Shown here piece after piece: positions 54,054 through 62,571 of a DNA stretch of 64,000 nucleotides. The DNA lies in assembly GCF_008711525.1 (NCBI RefSeq), contig NZ_VXKS01000005.1:62001-126000 (forward strand), written 5' to 3'. This DNA comes from Cysteiniphilum sp. JM-1. Its GTDB lineage: Bacteria > Pseudomonadota > Gammaproteobacteria > Francisellales > Francisellaceae. The notes below the pieces were generated by a model that was not told where the DNA came from, did not search any database, and was given only the letters and a program-made list of their open reading frames with translations. A program made the position numbers and the translations under genes. Position 1 is the stretch's first letter. Each line of letters begins with the position of its first letter.

Positions 54054-55967
54054 TTAACTCCCTGATTCACCTGCACTTGTTGCACTAATCTTAGTGGTAT
54101 TAGCTTGTGCATCAAACTCAATGCTATAGTTTGATTTTTCATTATTCTCACCTAAATCTATCCCCATATTGAGTTTTTGTTTTTTGCCTGTCTTATCAGT
54201 ACTTGCTTGGAGTGACATCTCCTGATCTGCGCCCCAAAACAACGATTCAAGCTGAGTCGACGCCTCAATGGGCTTTATAATTTTCGTTGCAATAATGCCA
54301 TCAAGCATTACATATTCAGGGTTACATTTCAGCATTACCCTTGTGCCTACTTTCAATGGCAAATGATATTGAGCATGTGTGATATAACCACTAACAGGAA
54401 CCTGTATCAGTAGATTGTTAAACTCAGGCAATTTAACCCAATAACATAGCTCATCTTTTGTCAATTGATCTAAACTCATACCGTCAATTGCTGGGCTTTT
54501 ATTTTTATCTACCACATATAAATATTGTGCTGATTTATTACTTTGCTGTTGATTTGCATCTGAGCTGCCGACAACAACCCCCTCTGTCGTTATTAATGGC
54601 ATATCCCTCACTTTGGGCGTAAACGCAAGATCTTGCTCTTTGGGGTCAGTAAACACATACTCTGAAACAAGCGTATGCGTTGCTGAATAATATCTTTTAA
54701 GATCTGCGGCTTTCACCTTTCCAAGACGAACACCCTCATTGTTTGCTTGATGAAGACTCATCATCAATTTAAATGAATGCACTTGAGCAGATTTATCGCC
54801 GAATAAATTTAAGCTTTCACCATTAGCTAACGGTAAATTCAAATCCATTTGATCAAGTGGAAATATTCGCCCTATAAAGCTTGGTAATACATCAAACTGC
54901 ATTATTAATTGCTGCAATGGCAATTTCTGAGTTGTCTCAAATTTTAATCGCTGATTTGCTTGTTTTTTAGCATCATCTTCAACGGCAGATGATATGCGTC
55001 TATTAACAATACATATTGGCTTATCCTCAGCACTCTCAGGATAGCTTTTTACTAATTCAGGGAAGGTATTAATCACCTGATCTGCTGTTTGTGATTTTGT
55101 GATATTTTCAAGTTTGATATTAATCAACTGCTGCCAATCGCTAAAAACCAAATTTGTATTGGATTTGGAGCCTTCATCTGTCGCAAGCGCTTTTATTTGA
55201 TATTTTGGCGTCTTTATCGCAGGCCAGCTAATCACACTACCATCAAAATCCTTTGACAGCACCACACTTGGCTTTTCCTCCTGCATCGCCTGATAATCAA
55301 GGGCTAACACACCACCATAGTGCGCAACAATAAACACTAGATATTCATAATGACTTATATTCTTTCCATGCACACAAGGGATAATAACGCGTCTTTTCGT
55401 TTGGTAATCCGCGAGCTTTTCATCTACGGTCAAGGTACATAGTGCTGTAAATGGTGACATGATATCGGCGATGACATCACCATAACTTTTATCCTTAAAT
55501 CCCATGCGTTTACTTGATTGCTTTAACCAATATTGCAATGGGTCAGTAAATTTCAATCTTAAGCGCTGACGCATAGATGTGATCACAGGTTTTTTAGTTT
55601 TGGTGTCTATTTGACTATTAAAATCTAAGTACTCCATAGTTAACGGTTGATACTCAGTTAAGTAACCACTTAAAAGAAGCTGCTCTACTTGACTGCTTTG
55701 GCTATCAACATTTAATTTTTGTTGAATCAATATATTAATTTTAACCGCACCTTTCATCATCAAATCTTTGACTGAGTTAATCAATGCTTTATCATAATCC
55801 AAAGGAATCAGTGTTAAGTCTCCAGTAAAACCACTTACTTGCATATCCAATGTAAATTGATGAATAAAAGAGCCATTAATCTCAAGCAATTTATCCTGTT
55901 GTGCTTTATTGCTTTTATCTAATGGAATTAATTGAATTTGCAATAGCTGAGTGTCGAAAGATGCCAT
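54054..55967 (-). CDS. Type VI secretion spike hub, gp27/VgrG-like (possible PdpA counterpart)
   Basis: A 637-residue protein. The N-terminal part (about 25-110 and 150-240) has gp27-like features: FIHQFTLDMQVSGFTGDLTLIP, SGYLTEYQPLTMEYLDFNSQ, and YGDVIADIM followed by HYEYLVFIVAHYGGVLALDYQ. An OB-like segment with VKLPEFNNLLIQVPVSGY ... LKVGTRVMLKCNPEYVMLDGIIA lies at about 515-580. It ends after a short tail with no beta-helix needle, which canonical VgrG has. The needle instead appears to be the neighbouring 146-residue protein. Known Francisella systems split the spike into a PdpA hub and a small VgrG; this pair fits that plan. Family assignment is moderate. Confidence 0.65.
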   Translation of the reverse strand: MASFDTQLLQIQLIPLDKSNKAQQDKLLEINGSFIHQFTLDMQVSGFTGDLTLIPLDYDKALINSVKDLMMKGAVKINILIQQKLNVDSQSSQVEQLLLSGYLTEYQPLTMEYLDFNSQIDTKTKKPVITSMRQRLRLKFTDPLQYWLKQSSKRMGFKDKSYGDVIADIMSPFTALCTLTVDEKLADYQTKRRVIIPCVHGKNISHYEYLVFIVAHYGGVLALDYQAMQEEKPSVVLSKDFDGSVISWPAIKTPKYQIKALATDEGSKSNTNLVFSDWQQLINIKLENITKSQTADQVINTFPELVKSYPESAEDKPICIVNRRISSAVEDDAKKQANQRLKFETTQKLPLQQLIMQFDVLPSFIGRIFPLDQMDLNLPLANGESLNLFGDKSAQVHSFKLMMSLHQANNEGVRLGKVKAADLKRYYSATHTLVSEYVFTDPKEQDLAFTPKVRDMPLITTEGVVVGSSDANQQQSNKSAQYLYVVDKNKSPAIDGMSLDQLTKDELCYWVKLPEFNNLLIQVPVSGYITHAQYHLPLKVGTRVMLKCNPEYVMLDGIIATKIIKPIEASTQLESLFWGADQEMSLQASTDKTGKKQKLNMGIDLGENNEKSNYSIEFDAQANTTKISATSAGESGS

Positions 55968-56039
55968 TTATTTCAACCTATTTATTAACCTATACTCAAC
56001 ATATCCTTTTTGAGAGAAAAGAACATAGCCAAAGTGGCT

Positions 56040-56480
56040 TTATGGACCTAGATTAACCTGTGGCGCTTTACCACTAATTGAATTACCTTTCATGCTAATA
56101 CTTTGCCCATCCTGCTCAATATTTTCTGCCTTGATTGTGATCGAACTGTCTGAAATCGTTAATTTAGAACTCCCCACACAGATTGAAATCTCACCATCTT
56201 TAATATCGAATTTCGCACTACCGATTTCAATAAATGCTTCATCACTACTTAGCTTTAAAGTTGTGTTTTTTACTTGAGCTGTAAGCGTTTCATCGGCAGT
56301 TAGCGTGATTTGTTTGCTTTTTTTCTGAATCGTGCCTTCTGGTACTGATTCATTAGATAGTTTAGCTTTTGCATCAAGGCAGTATTGATATTGATCCTCA
56401 CTATTCTTAAGTTGGGTTGTCAATGTAATGCTTGGCACATTCGCAGCAAGGGTAATATCAGCCGTATTTAATGTTGCCAT
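56040..56480 (-). CDS. Small beta-helix spike needle, Francisella-VgrG-like
   Basis: A 146-residue protein made of short alternating beta repeats: KQITLTADETLTAQ, TTLKLSSDEAFIEIGS, AKFDIKDGEISICVGSSKLTISDSSITIKAENI and SISMKGNSISG. This is the gp5C/DUF2345 type of triple-stranded beta-helix. Spacing and style resemble the 164-residue Francisella VgrG, which is also a needle without a gp27 hub. It is translated from a good AAGGTG site nine bases after the DUF4280 gene and lies before the hub gene. It should trimerise and carry the DUF4280 tip. Confidence 0.7.
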   Translation of the reverse strand: MATLNTADITLAANVPSITLTTQLKNSEDQYQYCLDAKAKLSNESVPEGTIQKKSKQITLTADETLTAQVKNTTLKLSSDEAFIEIGSAKFDIKDGEISICVGSSKLTISDSSITIKAENIEQDGQSISMKGNSISGKAPQVNLGP

Positions 56481-56489
56481 TTTTTCACC

Positions 56490-59456
56490 TTAAGCCACTT
56501 CAATGGCATCTTGCCCTGGGTTTACCACGGTAACCATGCCACTCATTGCAGTAAAGGCACAGTGCAATTGACTATTTTGACGTACTAAAGGCATGCTTAA
56601 TCCTTGCGTCATCGTTGCCAAAGGAAACCATGGTAACGTCAATGGCATACAAGCTGATGGGGCTCCCAAAGAGGCAATCACCAATGGATTTGCTGGATTT
56701 GTGCATGGTGAAAACGGTTTTACATTCAAAAAAGGAATCATATTGATCGGTAAAGTTGCCGGCTTCCCAGGAGATAGATTCACACCAAAAGGAAGCACTG
56801 TTAATGGCAAGGGAGCCGCCCCCATCATACAACGAATCTCAGCACCTGATGATACTGCAACCATTTTCTCACCGCTACCACTAGGTGTTGCAAATGCACT
56901 CATCACACAGCCTAATGCTGCAGTTAGCTGATTAAGCATATCCGTTACTTGTGGAATAACGACATTATTTGGTAATAAACTATTTAGATCTGGCAAGGGT
57001 GGCAATTGCATTGATGCTAATAGGCTTCCTTCATTTGGCATTGCAGGAAAATTTGCCATTGCCTGTGTATTTAAACTTACCGATTGACCAAGTGTAACAC
57101 TTGTATTCATAGCAGTCTGACCATTAACTAGTAAATTATTGCCATTTGCTTGCATATTCAGTGCATTATCACGTAGCTGAAGTAGGTTTTGTGGTAATGC
57201 GACTTGATCTTGTGATGGGTTTAGAGCCTGTTGAAAGTTTGAATGTAATTGATTAACTTGCTGATAGGCATCATTTATTTGATCTGTTGCATGTGGGCAA
57301 CTTGGAAAATTCATGCGTGCTTGCATGAGGCTTTGTTTGATATTATCTGCCTTGGACTGCATCACATCAACACCTGTTGATAATAGAGGGCATAGCTTAG
57401 GCTTTGTCGCTGCAATCTGCTTATTAACTTGCTGCTGCATATCGTTAAGTACCGCAGCTACTTGTGCCTGTGATTGATTAATCACTGCCAGATTTTGTGT
57501 CAACTGTGCCGAACTACTTTGGCTTGTGAGCCCACTCATACTCTGCTGTGCTTTTATTAACTCTGTGTTGAGCTGATTGAGTTTCTTTAATGTGCTTGGT
57601 TGTAACGTTGCTATTTCATTAATAGACGCTGATTGACTTAATGAAACCATTGGGTTGACATTACAGAAAGTTTGCGACACTTGATTAGATAGCTTTTGTG
57701 TCATCGCATTGGTTGCATTTAGCTTACTATTTAACATACTTTGCATTTTCTGTGCAGCAGCTTGAATCTCAGCAAGTTTTTCTAAATATGCCGCCTTAAG
57801 CTTGGCATAGTCAGCTTGAGCCTTTGCATATGCTGCCATTGCTTTATCTTGTAATGCTTGTATTTGCGCTAATCTTTTCTCTCCATTTTGTGGCGAGTCA
57901 TTAAGAGCGGTTATTGCTTGTGACTTCATTTGACTTTGCAATTGATTAAAGTGACCTAATGACTGCGCATAATGATCTTGTGCTTGCGACATTGATTTAT
58001 TGTCATTAATGCAACCACTCAATGCGGCAAGCTGCTGCGCATGCGCATTTTGCAAACCATTCATTTGCTCATTTGCCTGAGTCAACTGATCATTTAATGT
58101 TTGCTGATAGCCATTACTTATGGTAGCAGCATGTTGATTTAATTGTGTTAAAGAAGTATTTAAGTGATCTAAAGCTTGCGCATATTTTCCTGATCGATTG
58201 GCAAAGTCTTTGCAACCTTTGGCACTATTAATGATATCAGCTGCATTTTGCGCATTATTTAATGCTTTTATCATCTGTTGATTGATACTATCTTCTGATA
58301 ATTGATGTTGCTGTAATTGGTTATTTAGCGTTGCTAGCGGTTGATATTGTGTTGAAGCATCTGCTGACTGCGCCGCCCAATATTGACGACTTATGTGTTG
58401 CGTTTGCGTTGATATATAGCTTATTCGCTGCTGCAAATCATCATCATTTGCTATGGCGTTTGTAGTGGATGAGTCTTGCTTGATCTGCGAAAGCTGATAA
58501 TTCACTTGAGTGGCTTCAATATGCGCACGATAGATACCTGCTTCCGTTTGCAATGACTGTTGGTATAAATCATTGTTTTGACAGGTCGCATTGATTTGAT
58601 TAAAGCTTGCTTGTGTATTGGCTATGCTCGTTTGCACCTTTGTCATTTGAGCATTTACATCGGCTTGATTTGACTGAGCACTACTATGCATCGCATACAG
58701 CTGCATCAATTCGCTAGAGGTATCATTCATACGTTGTTGAAAATCACCAATATTTGCATTTAACGCCGAGTGACTACGCGCAAAGGGCATCAAGCTACTG
58801 ACTGCTGAGGTATAGCTTTGTTGCAACAACATAAATTGATTTGCCTGCGGGAAACGAGATGCTTGCGCATGCCCTGTAATACTTTGTTGTAATGCATTAT
58901 CATATTGCTGAGTAAGTGCCTGTTGGTTTAAACCCATATTGCTTTGTGCATTTAATTGCTCAGAGAGCATATCATCTGGACAATTCTCAATAGCACCTTT
59001 GTAATTCTTAAGAGCATCTAGATGACTATTTGCTATCATCATCTGTATTTGAGCAGGTGATCCTGCACTACTTAACTCAGGTCTCTCAGGCTGAGTGAAA
59101 GTAGCGTTTGCCTTTAACGCATATAACTGTGATCGCTGATCACTTACACCTTGCTTTATAGCATCCATATTGGCAACTTGATCAACGCTTGACTGATATG
59201 TGCTACTTTGATCCAACAACGACTGCTTGAGCATATTGTCATAATCGTTAGCATTTTCCCCACATGATTCATTTGAATCAAACGCGGGAGTATCTTGAGT
59301 AGGGGGCTGATAATCAGTCGCCGCATACGCCCCCATCAAAGCATATTGCCAATTATTTGATAATGTCTCAACCTGTTGGTTATGACAGCTTCCTTGGCAA
59401 TTTTGTGCATTGGGACATATTGATTTTTCAGAAGATGCTAACTCATTTTCCACCAT
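56490..59456 (-). CDS. Giant PAAR-like (DUF4280) tip protein with long helical extension
   Basis: The last ~124 residues (about 865-985) form a DUF4280/PAAR-like domain: SSGAEIRCMMGAAPLPLTVLP, NMIPFLNVKPFSPCTNPANPLV, ACMPLTLPWFP, NSQLHCAFTAMSGMVTVVNPGQ. This caps the spike. The preceding ~860 residues are Gln/Asn/Ser/Ala-rich and almost wholly helical in appearance, with coiled-coil stretches (for example AAYAKAQADYAKLKAAYLEKLAEIQ). The N-terminus has clustered cysteines (ICPNAQNCQGSCHN). Francisella IglG is a DUF4280 protein of only about 170 residues. AAGGTG favours this ATG; a GTG two codons upstream is in frame. The extension is probably cargo or effector, which is inference. Confidence 0.8.
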   Translation of the reverse strand: MVENELASSEKSICPNAQNCQGSCHNQQVETLSNNWQYALMGAYAATDYQPPTQDTPAFDSNESCGENANDYDNMLKQSLLDQSSTYQSSVDQVANMDAIKQGVSDQRSQLYALKANATFTQPERPELSSAGSPAQIQMMIANSHLDALKNYKGAIENCPDDMLSEQLNAQSNMGLNQQALTQQYDNALQQSITGHAQASRFPQANQFMLLQQSYTSAVSSLMPFARSHSALNANIGDFQQRMNDTSSELMQLYAMHSSAQSNQADVNAQMTKVQTSIANTQASFNQINATCQNNDLYQQSLQTEAGIYRAHIEATQVNYQLSQIKQDSSTTNAIANDDDLQQRISYISTQTQHISRQYWAAQSADASTQYQPLATLNNQLQQHQLSEDSINQQMIKALNNAQNAADIINSAKGCKDFANRSGKYAQALDHLNTSLTQLNQHAATISNGYQQTLNDQLTQANEQMNGLQNAHAQQLAALSGCINDNKSMSQAQDHYAQSLGHFNQLQSQMKSQAITALNDSPQNGEKRLAQIQALQDKAMAAYAKAQADYAKLKAAYLEKLAEIQAAAQKMQSMLNSKLNATNAMTQKLSNQVSQTFCNVNPMVSLSQSASINEIATLQPSTLKKLNQLNTELIKAQQSMSGLTSQSSSAQLTQNLAVINQSQAQVAAVLNDMQQQVNKQIAATKPKLCPLLSTGVDVMQSKADNIKQSLMQARMNFPSCPHATDQINDAYQQVNQLHSNFQQALNPSQDQVALPQNLLQLRDNALNMQANGNNLLVNGQTAMNTSVTLGQSVSLNTQAMANFPAMPNEGSLLASMQLPPLPDLNSLLPNNVVIPQVTDMLNQLTAALGCVMSAFATPSGSGEKMVAVSSGAEIRCMMGAAPLPLTVLPFGVNLSPGKPATLPINMIPFLNVKPFSPCTNPANPLVIASLGAPSACMPLTLPWFPLATMTQGLSMPLVRQNSQLHCAFTAMSGMVTVVNPGQDAIEVA

Positions 59457-59464
59457 AATCACCT

Positions 59465-60544
59465 TTAATCTTGACGTATAAACTCGTTGTTGTAATGACT
59501 CTCACGTTCTTGGAACGGTTGTTGTGGTGATTGATCCCTCTCATAGTCATAGCGCTCATGCATTGATTTTTGTAAACTTGGCATTGGCGTATTGGCAATA
59601 AGTCCATTAAAGATCTCCTTATCAACAGCACTGCCATTATTATCAAACGTTTGATCTAACAATAACCTATGGTCCGAATGAATAATATTCTCAAGAATAC
59701 TCCATTGCAACGAATTAAGATTATCATTCATATAATTAACCAATGTTTGAAACTTAGGATCAAAACTTTGCTGATAAAACCCAATAAAAATACTTGGGAA
59801 ATACTGTAACGGATTAAACTGTGATAGCTCTTTATATATATGATGATATAAGGCAGCGGCAGCAGTCATCTGACCTTTGGCCTTTAATAAATCAAACGTC
59901 TCAAGCTTCGCTAGCAAATTAAACCATTTTTGTGATGCCTCTTTTAATGAGACTGATGCGACTTGAGTTTTTCTTTCATTGGCATCTAAATCCACTTCTG
60001 TTGCAGACTCATGCTCATCACTATCCTTCAGCTGAGACTCTACAACAGCTTTAGCTAATCGTTGTTGCAGAAAATGTTGTAACTTCTTGTAGCTGTCTTG
60101 CAAACTGGGGGCTAATTGCATGATACAAACCACAAGCAAGTCAAAAGCATTGACAACATCTTCTGCAATACTTAAACGCGATTTCTGGCTTTCTTGATAA
60201 GTTAAATTATCCATCACCCCACTAACAAACCACCCCAAAGCACTTTCAATTTGGCGAGGTTTAAACTTATATGGTTGCAGTATTTCATAACGATCTTGCA
60301 AGATAAAATGCAAACTATCAAAAGCGTATATCGCATGTTCATTGAAGTTTTGATGGCAAAGTCCAAAAAGGTAATAACATACCAAACGAATATCAAAGTA
60401 ACCTTCGGCTAACTTTGACATCGACATCTCCATACATTTTATATAATCGCCCTTTTGGCTCCAGTCAACGATCTCAGATAAATCAACTTGTGATAATACA
60501 TCCTCACTGGCTAATAGCTCAGCAAAATCAATACATTCACTCAT
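59465..60544 (-). CDS. TssA-like type VI secretion protein
   Basis: A 359-residue protein whose first ~190 residues fit the ImpA_N domain of TssA proteins. It has VDWSQKGDYIKCMEMSMSKLAEGYFDIRLVCYYLFGLC, then a long helical stretch with ALGWFVSGVMDNLTY. The C-terminal part is a helical region with KWFNLLAKLETFDLLKAKGQ and a Gln/Arg-rich tail. TssA proteins help assemble the sheath or baseplate. The ATG overlaps the tssK stop (ATGA). The assignment rests on weak similarity plus position, so it could be a system-specific protein such as a Francisella IglI equivalent. Confidence 0.6.
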   Translation of the reverse strand: MSECIDFAELLASEDVLSQVDLSEIVDWSQKGDYIKCMEMSMSKLAEGYFDIRLVCYYLFGLCHQNFNEHAIYAFDSLHFILQDRYEILQPYKFKPRQIESALGWFVSGVMDNLTYQESQKSRLSIAEDVVNAFDLLVVCIMQLAPSLQDSYKKLQHFLQQRLAKAVVESQLKDSDEHESATEVDLDANERKTQVASVSLKEASQKWFNLLAKLETFDLLKAKGQMTAAAALYHHIYKELSQFNPLQYFPSIFIGFYQQSFDPKFQTLVNYMNDNLNSLQWSILENIIHSDHRLLLDQTFDNNGSAVDKEIFNGLIANTPMPSLQKSMHERYDYERDQSPQQPFQERESHYNNEFIRQD

Positions 60545-61773
60545 AGCGCGCTCCTTTCGACCTTATAGTCCGGTGAGTATAAAAAGATCTTGGCATTTTC
60601 AAGCTGAGGGGTTGTTGTCATGGCCATATTGCCATAATGAATCACATTGTCCCACTCTCGACCTGCCTCCACTTTATAGATTTGGGTATTCGCATCAAAA
60701 ATATGCGAAAATAATGTCTCTTTTTCATGGGTTAATTGCAAACCAGGCAATGCTTTTTGATGCACTACAGGTAAGCGTTCACTACTGGCAACTTTGATAT
60801 CATCAATATTAAAATCTTTAGTTAACTCTTGAATGAGTAAGTAAACTCGATTTGAACCTAAAATAATCTCTGGAATTTCTTTGAGCTCTATATAGCGCAT
60901 ACCTTTATTAAAAGCTAACAATGATGCTTCTTTCACTTCATATTTGGCGATAAAACCTAAGTGTTCAACCAGATCATTCAAACACTTACAGCATGTGTTA
61001 TGCTGATATGTCAGCTCAGTAATAGGCTCATCATCGATGTAATTGCAAAAACAAAGATAAAAATCATATAAATGTTGAAACAAATAATCAGGTGATGACC
61101 GACCACCTTGCTCCATGGTCATCATGCAATTATCAATACGATAACTATGCATCAAAACTGTCTGCGCCATCACATATTTACTGGCTGAAATATGATTTAG
61201 TAAGTCATTTTTAATTCGCGCCTCGATCGACAAAACAATGCTTTTAATCTGATCTTTGTAGCTTTCCCAAAATAGACTGTTATAAAAACTTAAAATAGGC
61301 GTTTTTGCTAAGGCATTAAGCTCACATTTACCAGATGGCAGCATTGAAATCTTACAAAAAGGAAAGCTACTAACACTTCCATCCATAGTGGGAGCGCTAG
61401 ACAAAACTGCCTTGTAGCTTTTAATCTCAATTTGATGATCGACGACCGATATCTCTTTAGGTTTTGCAGAGAAAACATGTAAATAAACCTCTTTATTTGA
61501 CGTCTTTAATAGCTCATCTAGCAAGCATTCTTCAATACTGAGATTATTATGCAATTCATAATATTGACCACAAACATCAATTGCTTTAAGCACTTTAAAG
61601 CGGATAACACCCATTGCGCACAAGTCACGATCAATCACTAAATCAGCAAAACCATAAAAAGCTTCACCTTGTAATTTCGAGCGTTGAACAATAAGCGCAA
61701 CATGATGATCACCCATCATATTAAAATGCTGAGGCAAAAGTAATTGACCATTTTTCCAATTGACTTGATGCAT
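60541..61773 (-). CDS. tssK: Type VI baseplate protein TssK (IglD position)
   Basis: A 410-residue protein beginning MHQVNWKNGQLLLPQHFNMMGDHHVALIVQRS, the TssK N-terminal pattern (W-G-LL-PQHF). It links the baseplate to the membrane complex. The family segments AVLSSAPTMDG-like and MRYIELKEIPEIILGSNRVYLLIQ are seen farther on. I chose the ATG preceded by GTGAG; a GTG seven codons upstream would give a longer protein. The order tssC-iglC-tssK equals iglB-iglC-iglD in Francisella. Confidence 0.85.
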   Translation of the reverse strand: MHQVNWKNGQLLLPQHFNMMGDHHVALIVQRSKLQGEAFYGFADLVIDRDLCAMGVIRFKVLKAIDVCGQYYELHNNLSIEECLLDELLKTSNKEVYLHVFSAKPKEISVVDHQIEIKSYKAVLSSAPTMDGSVSSFPFCKISMLPSGKCELNALAKTPILSFYNSLFWESYKDQIKSIVLSIEARIKNDLLNHISASKYVMAQTVLMHSYRIDNCMMTMEQGGRSSPDYLFQHLYDFYLCFCNYIDDEPITELTYQHNTCCKCLNDLVEHLGFIAKYEVKEASLLAFNKGMRYIELKEIPEIILGSNRVYLLIQELTKDFNIDDIKVASSERLPVVHQKALPGLQLTHEKETLFSHIFDANTQIYKVEAGREWDNVIHYGNMAMTTTPQLENAKIFLYSPDYKVERSAL

Positions 61774-61835
61774 ACTAGACTCACTTTTTTGCACTAAATG
61801 ATTTTGATAAATTAAATACTGGTGTGTTTATCTTA

Positions 61836-62480
61836 CTAGCCCCTTGTCCAAGCTAAGCTTAATTTTGCCTCTTTATCTGTGGCTCTCATAACTTTACCAG
61901 ATGAGCCCTTAGGCGGTAACACAGACATCCGCCACTCAACGTTAGTTACGTTACCCTCTTTTTCAATTGTAACTCCATCAACTGGTCCAAAAGCTAATTC
62001 ACCGTCATTTACAGGTATTTCGACCACTAACTCCGTATCATCTGAACTAAACTCAGTAAACCAAGGATCATCTTCAGATACCGAACCATCAGCACAGTAA
62101 CAGTTAAATTTAATTTTCGCCTCCACCTTACTCATATTTTGAGCGCTTGATACAATTTTTTTATGAGAAGCTAAGTCAATTATAAATCCTATATGGATAG
62201 GAGATGCAGTTTGACCATCCCACGTCATATAAGTCATTGGCCAAGCTTTTTGCGCCTCATTGCCCTTCGCTGGCAAGTAAACCTCTAGACTTGGATCATA
62301 AGTTTCACCTGCAATGCTTAAACCTGTTAAAACCCCATGGCGTCGAAAGCATGACTTTGTCGGCTCTTTTAACATGCTCACTCCATCAGGCAACCCATTC
62401 CAATTCCCTGGATGAGTATATGATGTTGATTGTCCAAAACCATGACGATATTCTTTTGTTTGATGTACTATTCCAGACAT
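61836..62480 (-). CDS. IglC-like type VI tube protein
   Basis: A 214-residue protein placed where Francisella has iglC. Remembered IglC segments align in order: LSIAGETYDPSLEV here with LTIAGEKLDKNIV; VEAKIKFNCY...SEDDPW with TDMKIKLGN...KTDEAW; and a final EAKLSLAW with VAKIGYIA. IglC is the Hcp counterpart that stacks in rings to form the inner tube. Length (214 against 209) and beta-rich pattern fit. It is not recognisable as a standard Hcp. TAGGAG precedes the ATG. Homology is likely but not computed. Confidence 0.7.
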   Translation of the reverse strand: MSGIVHQTKEYRHGFGQSTSYTHPGNWNGLPDGVSMLKEPTKSCFRRHGVLTGLSIAGETYDPSLEVYLPAKGNEAQKAWPMTYMTWDGQTASPIHIGFIIDLASHKKIVSSAQNMSKVEAKIKFNCYCADGSVSEDDPWFTEFSSDDTELVVEIPVNDGELAFGPVDGVTIEKEGNVTNVEWRMSVLPPKGSSGKVMRATDKEAKLSLAWTRG

Positions 62481-62511
62481 TTTTTTCTCCTATTTGAGTT
62501 TTATTGATCTC

Positions 62512-62547
62512 CACGGAAAGCTCCGTGATGCTCTGTCTTATGACAGA
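62512..62547 (-). other. Two small hairpins in the tssC-iglC gap
   Basis: CACGGA-AAGC-TCCGTG at 62512-62527 and TCTGTC-TTAT-GACAGA at 62532-62547 are two perfect 6-base-pair stem-loops in the 91-base gap. Neither has a T-run. They could protect or process the mRNA so that the tube gene is expressed above the sheath gene. Confidence 0.5.
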
Positions 62548-62571
62548 ATATATTGCTTACTTTTATAGATA

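Noticed and set aside
56593-56931. 112-codon open frame opposite the DUF4280 domain
   Set aside because: It is antisense to a conserved domain and has no start signal or known pattern. The DUF4280 reading explains the conservation.
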